Below, piece by piece: positions 1 to 8,925 of a DNA stretch of 64,000 nucleotides. How positions within the stretch are numbered: position 1 is the first letter of the stretch; every line of letters starts with the position of its first letter. This DNA comes from Isoetes taiwanensis (Eukaryota > Streptophyta > Lycopodiopsida > Isoetales > Isoetaceae), in assembly GCA_021234155.1 (NCBI GenBank), contig JAJEKV010000025.1, positions 1,272,568-1,336,567 of the forward strand, written 5' to 3'. The notes below the pieces were generated by a model, which was given only the letters and a program-made list of their open reading frames with translations, had not been told where the DNA came from and did no database searches. Made by a program: the position numbers and the translations under genes.

Positions 1-529
1 GAAACAAGATTGTATTCAGCATATTACGGTTTGCAATGCAGTATTAAATAAGCTACAACCTGGAAGAAGGCGCCCGGCCATGGGGACAAGCAGTATCAAT
101 ACCAGCACAACGGAGCTGCCGTGCTAAACCTTCTACCTGCACCCAGAAACACAATTACCTCAGCAATGAAAACTCATTTCTTATTTTTTCATTTGAAATG
201 CTTCCTACATACCATAATGTCACAAAGAAACTTTGGTATTCCATCTCCACCAACAGAGAGATCCCATGGTGGAATTCCTTCCTTCCCATGGCCAGTATCA
301 CTATGTCCATTCTTTAGGGCATGCTGACTACCTCTGTTCCTCTTCCTTACCCTTGTATTATTATCTTTATGAAGCACCACAACTTCTCCAAATTCTTGCA
401 CAACAAACAAGACTCATAGCATTCTCAACCGTTTGCACTGCAGGGGGTTTACTGGACCTAGATCTCCTGAAGATGGTGTTTATCATTGTTAAAATAGTTC
501 CAGAGAAAGATTGCCTGATAGCATGAATA

Positions 530-930
530 CATCTTTTCTAACGAATTGGGAGGCGACCTTCCTGCTCTAGACTGCCTAAAAAAAGCCAGCAATATTTCGA
601 TGCAAGCAATAACCATTTCGGTGGTTCAATGCCAGACCGTCTTCCACCTAATATGATACAGCTTTTGCTCAGAAATTAGAAATAACAGAATTGGAGGGGA
701 GCTTCCGGTGCTGGCTTTAATTCGTCTTTACAATCTGGAAGTTCTTGATCTTAGAGGTAATCAGAATCTATCAGATATATGGCCACATTCCTTCTGCATT
801 ATTCCAGAAAGTGTAGTGGAAATAAAACAACGAAGCACCTTACCTGATCAGTTGGAGACTTGGAGTGATACCTTACCTGAGAAGGAGGCGCAGACGAATG
901 GAGCACGGAATGGATATGGAAGACACTCTT
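530..930 (+). pseudogene. Leucine-rich repeat protein fragment
   Basis: Translation across two frames gives consecutive plant-type LRR units: an LGGDLPAL-like segment near 545, FDASNNHFGGSMPDRLP near 597-645, RNNRIGGELPVLALIRL near 675-728, and LYNLEVLDLRGNQNLSDIW near 728-782. The xNxxxGxLPxx spacing of about 24 residues is the one used by extracellular LRRs of receptor-like kinases and receptor-like proteins. A frameshift near 585 and an in-frame stop near 677 break the reading. The last open part runs from 708 to 932 and loses the LRR pattern after about 790. No kinase or signal peptide is visible. I read it as a decayed fragment of an LRR receptor-type gene. It could instead be an exon of a live gene with consensus errors, since the window starts just upstream. 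Confidence 0.6.
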
Positions 931-1089
931 AGGAGTCTTAATGCATTAACTTAGGGTCGTTGCAGAGTTAGCAGCAGGTCGACGTCGATAACTCGGCACA
1001 GCAGCAGATCGAGCGCCACAGACCAAAACATCGAGGTCGAAAAAAGGGAAAAAATTTTCCTTTGCGTTTTGAGTTTTTTTTTTTACTTC

Positions 1090-1245
1090 AAACTGAATAC
1101 GGCCGTATTCTGGCCCGTATTCCTTAGAATACGGGCGTATTCTGTTTTAACATATCCTTACGGCGTATTCAATTTTAGAATACGGTTTTTTTTTTAATTT
1201 GCGTATTCGCCGTATTCTAAGAAGAATACGGCCGTATTCTGTTTC
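1090..1245. repeat. Palindrome cluster GAATACGGCCGTATTC
   Basis: The perfect 16-bp palindrome GAATACGGCCGTATTC occurs at 1095-1110 and 1224-1239. Partial versions (GAATACGGGCGTATTC, CGTATTCGCCGTATTC, GTATTCCTTAGAATACGG) fill the space between. The cluster is flanked by T-rich tracts. Its role is unknown: it could be a protein-binding array, part of an LTR promoter, or a foldback end. Confidence 0.7.
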
Positions 1246-1930
1246 TGTGTTTATTATACCTGGGTTCCGAACCACCAGCAGATATATTTTGTTATTATTT
1301 ATTGCGCCTCTTTTTCAACCAATGGCTTTGTACTACCACTTAACCTGCTCGGTGTCATTCATATCCTTTAGCTACTCCCCCGTTTAGGTAACCCTGAATA
1401 ATTACCTTATATTAATGTCCCATTATTATTCTACCATTGTGCTAACTTAAAAGTTAGCATTTTGTGCCTTCGATTATTATTTTTCCACTTCCTGTAACAC
1501 CAATGGTAGCTTGGTTTGGGTCTGCATTTGATACGCATGTCTTCAAGGTTACTGCTTCCGTGCTCCATTATATTAATGTTCTATTGTTCTTCCCATGTGC
1601 TAACTTATTTGTTAGCATTTTGTCCCTTTGCCTTTCCACATTTTATTTTCCTGCCACAGACTTGCTTTAATCTTGGTCACAGCCATGCATCTTGTTTGAC
1701 TTCCCCATATAGGAGCTGGTTTTGTTCCATCGTACTGTCGCCATCAGTTAATTTCAACATGGCCCCTTAGATGCTTGTTCACTAAATACTCAGTTAATTT
1801 GGTCCCTTTGACTCTCTTATGTTTGGATAGCCACCCCTTCCTGTGGTGCAACCTTCTAGGCCTTTTGCTGTGCTTATGGTGTGCTTATGCTTGCAAAGTC
1901 ACTTCTTACTGCGGTGACTCCCCTCTAGGC

Positions 1931-2028
1931 TATTGCAGTAATTATGCAGTGCTTGTTACTGCCATACTTTGTAGCTCAATGATTGCAGTGTGTTTGCAGT
2001 GCATGTTACTGCCATACTTTGTAGCTCA
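1931..2028. repeat. 50-bp tandem duplication
   Basis: Two adjacent copies (1931-1978 and 1981-2028) share GTTACTGCCATACTTTGTAG and the preceding GCAGTGC segment, with a few substitutions in the first half of the unit. Confidence 0.75.
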
Positions 2029-2239
2029 GCCTACCATTAGCAACACCATGCCAGGTTTTACCATGATACTTTGGTGTCCATTATGGTCCATGTGGTTAGA
2101 TGTTTCCAATGGGCCCTATGGTAATTTTACATCTTTATATTCTATTCAGCCTATGTTTCTGCATTGCACATTTCCTTCTTCCATTGGCTACTTTGCCTTA
2201 ACTTTACTATGTGCAGGAGATACCTTTACTATGTGCAGG

Positions 2240-2277
2240 GGCAGGAGGTCCCCTACACAAGTAGGGTTCCTCCTGCC
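2240..2277. other. Imperfect hairpin, 17-bp arms
   Basis: GGCAGGAGGTCCCCTAC at 2240-2256 pairs with GTAGGGTTCCTCCTGCC at 2261-2277 around a 4-base loop, with two mismatches. It is preceded by a short direct repeat of TTTACTATGTGCAGG. It might be the end of a small element; no function can be assigned. Confidence 0.5.
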
Positions 2278-2324
2278 AACTGTACTAGTATACTTAAAAA
2301 ATTAATTAATTAAAATAAACAAAT

Positions 2325-4433
2325 TTACCTGTGTGACCAGAGTTCTTTGAGAAGTATTGTCATGTCGAACTTTAGTCCGGGGAAGGTCCCATTCCTTATT
2401 GTTCTATTGACGGTTGTCCATACATCTCTAGCCTTAAATCCCTTTTGGACAAAGGTTTGTATCAGTTTCCATACATCTTCTGCTGCTGCTTTTGGGTCGT
2501 TGTGTACATAGAGAAACGGCATTATCTGGGAGACGATCACATTTCTGGCCATTTGGTATGGCCTGCATCCATTAGCATGTCCATATTTAGCCACCTTAAA
2601 TGGTAAGTGATCCCTTTTATCATATCTAGTCATTAGATAGGTGCCGCTGACTTCGTCAGTTACTTCAATTGACATGTTAAGGAAGTTAATTTTCCTTCCC
2701 TTACCTAACTTGCCAGGGCAGTCCATCCAATATTCGGTTTCTTCTTTAATTTCCAAATAATTAAGGTTGTAGATAGTCAAGTCACTCACTTCCTGACTTC
2801 CCACTGCTAAGTATTTTCTGATACATGTACTATTGATGCCGACCAGATCATCAATGTATCTGTTTGTATTGCAGAATGTGGCCGCTTCCTCTGCCTTGCC
2901 TTGCTCTATTAATTTGAGTATAAAGTGCAGCTCATACCAGGCCAGGTACAAGTTGCACCATGCTGGGCTTGAGGAAAACCCCATGGGAATCCCATTTACC
3001 TGTCTCCATACCCTGCTTCCCATCTGCACAAAGCAGTTTCTCAACAGCCATGTGTTCATGCCAATAAATGTTTTTTTACTTATCCTTGTCCACTTCTTGC
3101 TTTCTGGATTCTTGTATTTCCATTCCATTGTGACATCACCATTATTTCTAATTTTGTACCATAAATTGAAGTTTACATTTTTAGACTGCTGAAACTTCCA
3201 AATTACTTCTGCCATTTGAGACAAAACATTGCAAATTCCATGTTCCCCTTCAATGGGGATGGCTTCATAGCATCTTGCCACATCAGCCACGAATACATCA
3301 TATATTCTAGCAGGTAAGTTACAAGTTAGATCATACACAGATGCTATAATCCAACATGCTTTAATTTTCTTTTTTCTGAAAAAGTTGACTGGATTTAACT
3401 TATTCTCACATATATCAGGCCATATCTCCAGAAAGGTATTAAGTCCTTTGGCCACCAAAGCAGCTAATTGAGAAAATATGGAGTCATGTGCATTAGTGAT
3501 CCATCTGAACGTATTTTTGTGTGCTTTATATACTGCTAAGAGATACGGGAGGTCATACTTCTGAATTTCCCATTCGCCTAGCATATGCCTCATTTCCCTT
3601 ACTAGGTATTCTCTGATTTGTTGGGCAGATGCCTCAAGCTCCTCAAAATCGTTACTGTTTAGCCTGGTGATGGCCAGTTCCCTTATATACTTAGGACATA
3701 TGAAAGACGCGTTGTTAGACGCTTTGTCTATGCCCGAGATGTACAGATTGTTCACTAACCATTCCATGTTTTTGCAAACTGCTTCATCAATAATGTGAAA
3801 TTTCTTTTGCTTCTCCCTGTTTGCTTTCACGTAATCCCTGGCTATTTTCATAGCCTTACTTATGATTTCTCTCTTACATTCTGCTACAACCCTATCCTCA
3901 ACTTCTTGTTTCAGTGTACGTTTGTGTATTTCAAAAAACTGATTACTTGTAATTTCTATTTCTGTCCTGAATCTTGTCATGGTGAATGGCTTGTCTGGTA
4001 TGTGATTCAAACCGATTTTGAACCAGTTCCTCAAAGGCTTACTGTGTACTATGTTGAGATCAGTGGTACATATGTGTCCAGATTGTTCATTCACAAATTT
4101 TGCCAGAGTTGGATTACTGCATGGACATGGTACTTGCCTGTCCTCAAAGAAAGTTATCTTTGGTTTATACATCATGCTCTTCAGATTATCCGTATATGTC
4201 CATCCAAAAGTGGTTTTTTCCATAATTTGTACTCCAATTTCTCCCATGTTTGCAGTAATAACTTCCCGAAAGATGTTACCAATCCTTATTTTATCAATAC
4301 TTTTGGAGAAGAATTTGAAGTGTACATACTTCATATCTTGTTTGCATCTGATGGTTCTGATTGCCCATCTCCCTTCGGCCACCTTGATCAATTTCCTGTC
4401 ATTTTTCTGCCATAAATAGATAGATACCCTCAT
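2325..4433 (-). CDS. Penelope-like/rvt-type reverse transcriptase (RT copy 1)
   Basis: A 702-residue uninterrupted frame with the core reverse transcriptase motifs. Seen in order: KAHKNTFRWITNA near residue 300 (fingers), DVARCYEAIP near 383 (motif A), GIPMGFSSSPAWCN near 480 (motif B), RYIDDL near 526 (motif C, the catalytic aspartates), NFLNM near 582 and YDKRDHLPF near 603 (thumb side). This order, especially the HKxxxRWI and GIPMG blocks, resembles Penelope-like elements and the rvt family more than LTR or LINE enzymes. No GIY-YIG nuclease is visible. A Cys-rich CPC...HxC patch lies near residue 103. The frame is probably one exon: a CAG acceptor lies at about 4407 and a CAG/GTAAAT donor overlaps the stop at about 2328, so the annotated start may be artificial. 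Assignment to an RT is firm; the subfamily is inference. Confidence 0.8.
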   Translation of the reverse strand: MRVSIYLWQKNDRKLIKVAEGRWAIRTIRCKQDMKYVHFKFFSKSIDKIRIGNIFREVITANMGEIGVQIMEKTTFGWTYTDNLKSMMYKPKITFFEDRQVPCPCSNPTLAKFVNEQSGHICTTDLNIVHSKPLRNWFKIGLNHIPDKPFTMTRFRTEIEITSNQFFEIHKRTLKQEVEDRVVAECKREIISKAMKIARDYVKANREKQKKFHIIDEAVCKNMEWLVNNLYISGIDKASNNASFICPKYIRELAITRLNSNDFEELEASAQQIREYLVREMRHMLGEWEIQKYDLPYLLAVYKAHKNTFRWITNAHDSIFSQLAALVAKGLNTFLEIWPDICENKLNPVNFFRKKKIKACWIIASVYDLTCNLPARIYDVFVADVARCYEAIPIEGEHGICNVLSQMAEVIWKFQQSKNVNFNLWYKIRNNGDVTMEWKYKNPESKKWTRISKKTFIGMNTWLLRNCFVQMGSRVWRQVNGIPMGFSSSPAWCNLYLAWYELHFILKLIEQGKAEEAATFCNTNRYIDDLVGINSTCIRKYLAVGSQEVSDLTIYNLNYLEIKEETEYWMDCPGKLGKGRKINFLNMSIEVTDEVSGTYLMTRYDKRDHLPFKVAKYGHANGCRPYQMARNVIVSQIMPFLYVHNDPKAAAEDVWKLIQTFVQKGFKARDVWTTVNRTIRNGTFPGLKFDMTILLKELWSHR

Positions 4434-4674
4434 GTTAGCCTAATCCCCAAGGTTAAGGTATGTTATCAGGATACCGGACAGCTTGGTGCCTTTCCTATTT
4501 AGGAAATGCATACTTGGGCTTTAGTGCCCTTGGATTTTTGCCTTTTGAGGCCATGTATGTGCTGCTTTGTCAGAATTATTGCTTTTAGGATGTACCTTAG
4601 TTATTTTATTAAACTATGAACTACGGTTTATGAACATCTAGGAGCACAATCCAAGATTATGAATTGCACAAATG
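4434..4674. other. Sequence between RT copy 1 and the SINE
   Basis: AT-rich, with no recognisable gene. It lies 5' of RT copy 1 and would continue across the nested insertions at 18413, where the duplicated target site resumes. Confidence 0.4.
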
Positions 4675-4694
4675 ACAATCAGTATGCATCTAGC
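4675..4694. repeat. Target-site duplication, left copy
   Basis: GACAATCAGTATGCATCTAG here is identical to 18393-18412, where it directly follows a 28-A tract. The pair brackets the SINE and everything later inserted in its tail. Confidence 0.75.
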
Positions 4695-4696
4695 CC

Positions 4697-4835
4697 ATCG
4701 CGGGGGTGGTCTAGTGGTAAGGCCTTGGATTGGGGTAATCCCCACCAGGGTTCAAAACCCACTGACTACCATCGGGTGGGAGACGTGGGTGGGTGCAAGT
4801 CCCACCAACCATGCCTTCAATAAAAAAAAAAAAAA
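4697..4835 (+). mobile_element. tRNA-derived SINE with poly(A) tail
   Basis: The head reads like a tRNA. A TGGTCTAGTGG box A near 4707 and a GGTTCAAAACCC box B near 4749 are separated by the usual 30-40 bases; together they form an internal RNA polymerase III promoter. A short body and a 14-A tail (4822-4835) follow. The upstream flank carries a 20-bp sequence repeated after the poly(A) at 18365-18392, so the tail has been split by a large later insertion. SINEs have no genes and are copied by LINE enzymes. Confidence 0.7.
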
Positions 4836-7246
4836 CCCTAAGAAATCCTAGCTTTAGACAAAAGCCTAGCTAGATTAACGCCCGAATAAGTCAATCCTTA
4901 TTCAAGATGATCAACCCATACAAAGCCTAGGGCAGTCTCGATGGTACTCTAATTCCTTAGTTTCTTACTTAAAAATTCTTTCAAACAAACCATAGTATAT
5001 CTTCCAAATTCTATACAAGCCCGAAGAAGCTCTTGACAACTCAAGATGTATATCTAATTACCAATTACACAGTATTTATTCTTTAAAATCATTGTAGAAG
5101 GAAAGATAATTTGTGGAACCAGTAGCCATAAGACTTCTAAGATACACTTGTACCAGTAGCTATAGTATATCTTCATTCTAATGGACAAGTCCAAGGAAAC
5201 TCTTAATAATTCAAGATGCATGTTCAATTATCAAATATGCAAAGATTTATTCTTTAAAGTCACTATAGAAAGATAGACAATTTGTGCAGATGCGGCTTTT
5301 AAGGTTTTCTTATATACTACACAGATATTAGCCTGAATACTAATGACATGCATGTCTTGTGTGGACCCATCCCACATATGTAATACCAGGTTTTTAATTA
5401 GATCTAACTTTCTATGACATTCATAATCCTTCATAACTATTATAATATAAACCTGTTACATTAGCTATATGAGCTTTAAGATGTTACATCAAGATCTTTC
5501 TCATTGTATATTGCCATACAAATAAATCCAAGTTTTCTGATAACATGGGCAGCATTTAGATTGGTCGAATAAGTAAATATGTACATCTATAATCATTTTT
5601 CGTATTGCTATATGTAGAACCGAATTTTATTCAGAATATGAAATACAATGTGAACTTAATCTTAGCACAGTATTCACCCAATGACATACTATAAAAACCT
5701 GAAACACATGTCTATTCATTGATATGATGGATTAAATCAGCATAGAGCCTTCATTAGATGGATCCCCTGTGTTAAATATGTTATATGACTGTAGTAAAGG
5801 AAGAGTTTATGCAAAACACGGTGCTGAACCCGTGGATACAAGATATGCCTGGTTACTCAAAATCAGGCCACTATTTCTTAAGATTAACCCTGTTTAGGCA
5901 GTCTTCATATTGCATATATTATAGCAGAAATAGAGAAGACTAAAGTAACTTATAGAAATGATGGTAAAGCAAGATGTATGCTCCCTCTTTTTTTGTCATA
6001 ACACATTTACTGTTCGTCCTTTTGGTAAAGTCCAGTAACTCCAGTTTGAAATCCTTCTACCAGCCAAACACCAACAAAGCAATAGAGCGACAAGGGAAGG
6101 AGAGTAATTCGTACCTGCAGCCAACCATCAAAACATTAGCAGGAAACTGGTAATGATTGAAGGGCCAAAAGGTACATGTGATTACTCTCAGTTTATCACA
6201 TTTCACCCCTTGTAGCCCATTACCATTCATTAGTCCTAGCTTAAAATAGAAGGAGAAATACATACAAAATATATAGCTTAGGGTCTTAACACCCAGATCT
6301 TAGAGTAAATAACAAGCATCAAAGGTAAGAAACAGACCAAATAAGAATATGTTTATGGGCAGAGCCTATTTTGAACACAGCAGGGTCACTTGTATAAATG
6401 GAGAAACCGGAGTTTCATGTCATTTATTCCAAGTGAACAAGATATACGTGATTTTAAGCAATTATACCTGATCGTTGTCTTGTTCTGATAAAAAGCCCTC
6501 ATTATCTTGTGTTTCCGGAACAGAAATGATATTAGCCCCAGGTCCTGAACCATGCTGGATCTTGTTATGGACGGTATCTCCAGAGGGTTTTTTCTTGCTA
6601 AAAGCATCAATCGATTCATCCTTACTACGTTTCTGTCCATGAGAATCATTATCCTTAGCCATCAGGTTACTACTAAGGCTGCAGTCCAGACTATCTTTGC
6701 ACCACTGAATTTCCTTTTCAAGGCATTCTATGTTAAGGCGCTCAAGATCGGAGGAAGAGATAAAGTTATCAGGGTCTGAGTCTGAGTCCATTTGTGTAGC
6801 TATTAGGACAATACGAAAACAAGTGTGAAGGTCCGAAATATCTGTCAGCTCTTCATAACTTCTATGGTCTCGAGGCCATCTTATGCAGCATAAAATCTAT
6901 GAATGGTAAAGCTCATGCATGTGGCACCGAAAAACCCTGCCAAGAATTCATACCTGAGATCATTGGGAATGCGGACGCCCTTAATGGTATTCGGCTGGTC
7001 ATCCGGTCCTTGGATCAAATATCTGGCGTGAAAGCTTATGCTTCACAAATGCCTTTAGGGTAGAAAATAAAAAATGTTATAGTGTAACATAACCCTAAGA
7101 TATCGTTAAACTAATCCTTATATCACATATTTTTTAAGTCCAACAACCATAATATGTTACTCCTTACCAATAAAGGTCCTGTTTAATTATGCTTTAGAGG
7201 ATATGTTCCTAGAGGTATGTATTAGTTACCCATATGACCAGTCCAC
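4836..7246 (-). repeat. 2.4 kb direct terminal repeat, copy A
   Basis: About 2411 bp, matching 15956-18364 end to end, from the CCC(T/G) start to the common end CCATATGACCAGTCCAC. By eye the copies are mostly identical, with scattered clusters of small differences. The left edge abuts the SINE poly(A) and reads AAACCCTAA, one unit of the plant telomere repeat. The right edge passes into the internal region at 7247. Confidence 0.85.
6462..6791 (-). CDS. Acidic Ser/Asp-rich ORF inside terminal repeat A, probable exon
   Basis: Starts MDSDSDPDNFISSSDLERL and continues for about 110 residues, rich in Ser, Asp, Lys and Glu and low in complexity, with no domain I recognise. It ends at a good donor (CAG/GTATAA near 6468), which suggests a first exon with the rest downstream on the minus strand. 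The corresponding sequence in repeat B (17585-17907) begins with the same residues but is frameshifted. An ORF inside each terminal repeat is unusual. It may be an accessory protein of the element or a captured host exon. Confidence 0.4.
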   Translation of the reverse strand: MDSDSDPDNFISSSDLERLNIECLEKEIQWCKDSLDCSLSSNLMAKDNDSHGQKRSKDESIDAFSKKKPSGDTVHNKIQHGSGPGANIISVPETQDNEGFLSEQDNDQV

Positions 7247-7415
7247 ATGTTTCTAAAGAAAAAAAACCCTACCACCTCCCGAAGGAAATGTTAAGACCTC
7301 TGTACAATTCTGTAATTATAGGGAGGGCTGACCCCTACCATTACAGTTGAGGTCAGACCACTCCCTTTAGCACCTGCCTAGCCACTCGGAACCTAATAAA
7401 ATTTAAAAGTATTAC
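7247..7415. other. Internal region between repeat A and RT copy 2
   Basis: Short non-coding segment with an A8 run followed by CCCTACC near 7260-7275. On the minus strand it follows the putative splice donor of RT copy 2. Confidence 0.4.
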
Positions 7416-8349
7416 CCTTAATATTGTGGATAATCTCTTGCTTCAATACTTCAATGTCATACTTGATACCAGGGAAGTTGCTGCAATGGATATATTTGAT
7501 CACTCTGCTTTTCAGGCCTTGGCGGTCAAAACCATTATCTATAAACTGTCGTATAGATTAGCAATATCTGAACCAGCTTTTACTGGACAAGAGTTAACAT
7601 ACATGAAAGGTAAGATCTGTGATAGGATAACATTACGAGCTTGATGGTATGGCCGACAACTACTCGCATGAATGTACTTCAAAGCATTAAATGGCAGAAC
7701 GTCTCTCTTATCATATTTATAAGTCCAATATGACCCATTAGCTCTCCCAATAATCTCAATGCACATGTTAAGAAAGTTAGCTTTCTGACCAAATGTATAT
7801 TTACTGTCTGTCCCATATAACATCCCTGTTTCTTCTTTAATTTCTATACTGTCTAGGTCATAGATCCATATACCTTTATTGGCGTCCATTGTAGCCTTAT
7901 CCAGGAAGTTTCTGATGATAGGGCAGTTTACAGCTAGTAAATCATCCATATATCTGTAAACATGTTTGAATGTTTCCATTTCTTTATACCTGCCCTGTTT
8001 TGCAAGTTCCTTAATGAAACTCATTTCAAACCAAGCTAGAAAGAGGTTACACCAGCATGGACTGCATGAGAATCCCATGGGGATACCGCTGACCTGTCTC
8101 CAAGATTCATTACCCATATGGATGAAACAGTTGGTTAACAGCCAACAATTAGCATTAATAAAAGTCTGACAGCCCATTCTAGTCCAGCATTCACTAGTGG
8201 GAATATATTTAAACCACTTGGCAACATATTTGTTATCTTTAGTCTTTTTTATGGTGCTTGCTTTTGTTCCATTTCCATGCAGCCTCTATTACCAGGGTGA
8301 TGATCTTGCAAATGCCCTTATCTCCAAGCAGTGGGATTGTTTCATGCAA
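7416..8349 (-). pseudogene. RT copy 2, C-terminal half (motifs A to thumb)
   Basis: Homologous to residues from about 388 to the end of the RT at 2325-4433, but diverged. Seen: an ETIPLLGDKGIC match to the end of motif A (8310-8343), a frameshift near 8270, then FINANCWLLTNCF, GIPMGFSCSPCWCN (motif B), RYMDDL (motif C), NFLNMCIEI and YDKRDVLPF. A second frameshift near 7560 separates the last 50 residues, which end at an AAG-G/GTAAT donor near 7414, matching the exon end of copy 1. Motif C keeps both aspartates (YMDD). The frame is broken at its 5' side by the Copia at 8350. As it stands it cannot encode a working enzyme. Confidence 0.75.
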
Positions 8350-8861
8350 TGTTTCAACCAATGCAAATTGCCTTAGCAATGTATCAATGAGTTTAAGACA
8401 CAATAATCACAATAGTCATTCTTGTCAATGGTCTCAAAGCAATTAGGTCATTAATAAAAATGAGCTACAACTCAAATCCCGATGGTGAAGTTCTTCCAGC
8501 TTGGTTCGCCCCTACTCCGATCAACTCTACCCCATACTCACATCAGAGAACCTTGCTTTTCTTAAATCCTCTGAGCCCAAGCGGCTAGCAGTCGGTTTCG
8601 GACTTCGGTGCCGGATCGGTCGGGGAAAGTCTTCAGATTCATTCGTCTCATATATCCCACATTCAATTCAGCAGAAAACAGCTTTTCAACCATTGGAGTT
8701 TTAATTTCTAATAACCTTAAATAACCTTAGACCATAGTATCATAAGGTTAAATGCTTCAAACTAATAAGGTGACCTTTGACCTAGTTTCTCATAGAGAAC
8801 TGCATCTGCATCTGATAACTCTGAGTTCTAACATATATGATAATTACATGTATCACCAACA
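8350..8861 (-). repeat. Copia 3' LTR (truncated at its left edge)
   Basis: 512 bp, matching 13211-13722. The inner end is ...CACCAACA on the plus strand, i.e. TGTTGGTG at the LTR start in element sense. The outer 49 bp present in the other LTR are absent. The breakpoint lies in GCAATGTTTCAACC, where four bases (GCAA) are shared by flank and LTR. Confidence 0.9.
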
Positions 8862-8876
8862 TTCCTCCTTTATCAT
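8862..8876 (-). promoter_or_regulatory. Copia polypurine tract
   Basis: In element sense, AAAGGAGGAA lies immediately before the 3' LTR start TGTTGGTG. This is the expected place for the plus-strand primer of reverse transcription. Confidence 0.8.
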
Positions 8877-8925
8877 ATATGTTAATGATAAAAAACTTTC
8901 CCTGTTCAACCTTTAAACTGAACTT

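Larger units (their letters stand above)
935..2320. other. Non-coding stretch with palindromes and a tandem repeat
   Basis: No convincing gene is present. The stretch holds the GAATACGGCCGTATTC cluster (1090-1245), a 50-bp tandem duplication (1931-1978 and 1981-2028) and an imperfect hairpin (2240-2277). A 176-codon plus-strand open frame at 1775-2305 is cysteine- and leucine-rich, overlaps the tandem repeat and matches no family I recognise; I consider it chance. On the minus strand this interval would be intron or 3' sequence of RT copy 1. Confidence 0.5.

Noticed and set aside
1775-2305. 176-codon plus-strand open frame
   Set aside because: It overlaps a tandem repeat, is compositionally odd and matches no family; no promoter or splice context supports it.
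3795-4419. 206- and 133-codon plus-strand frames opposite RT copy 1
   Set aside because: They are antisense shadows of a well-supported reverse transcriptase frame.
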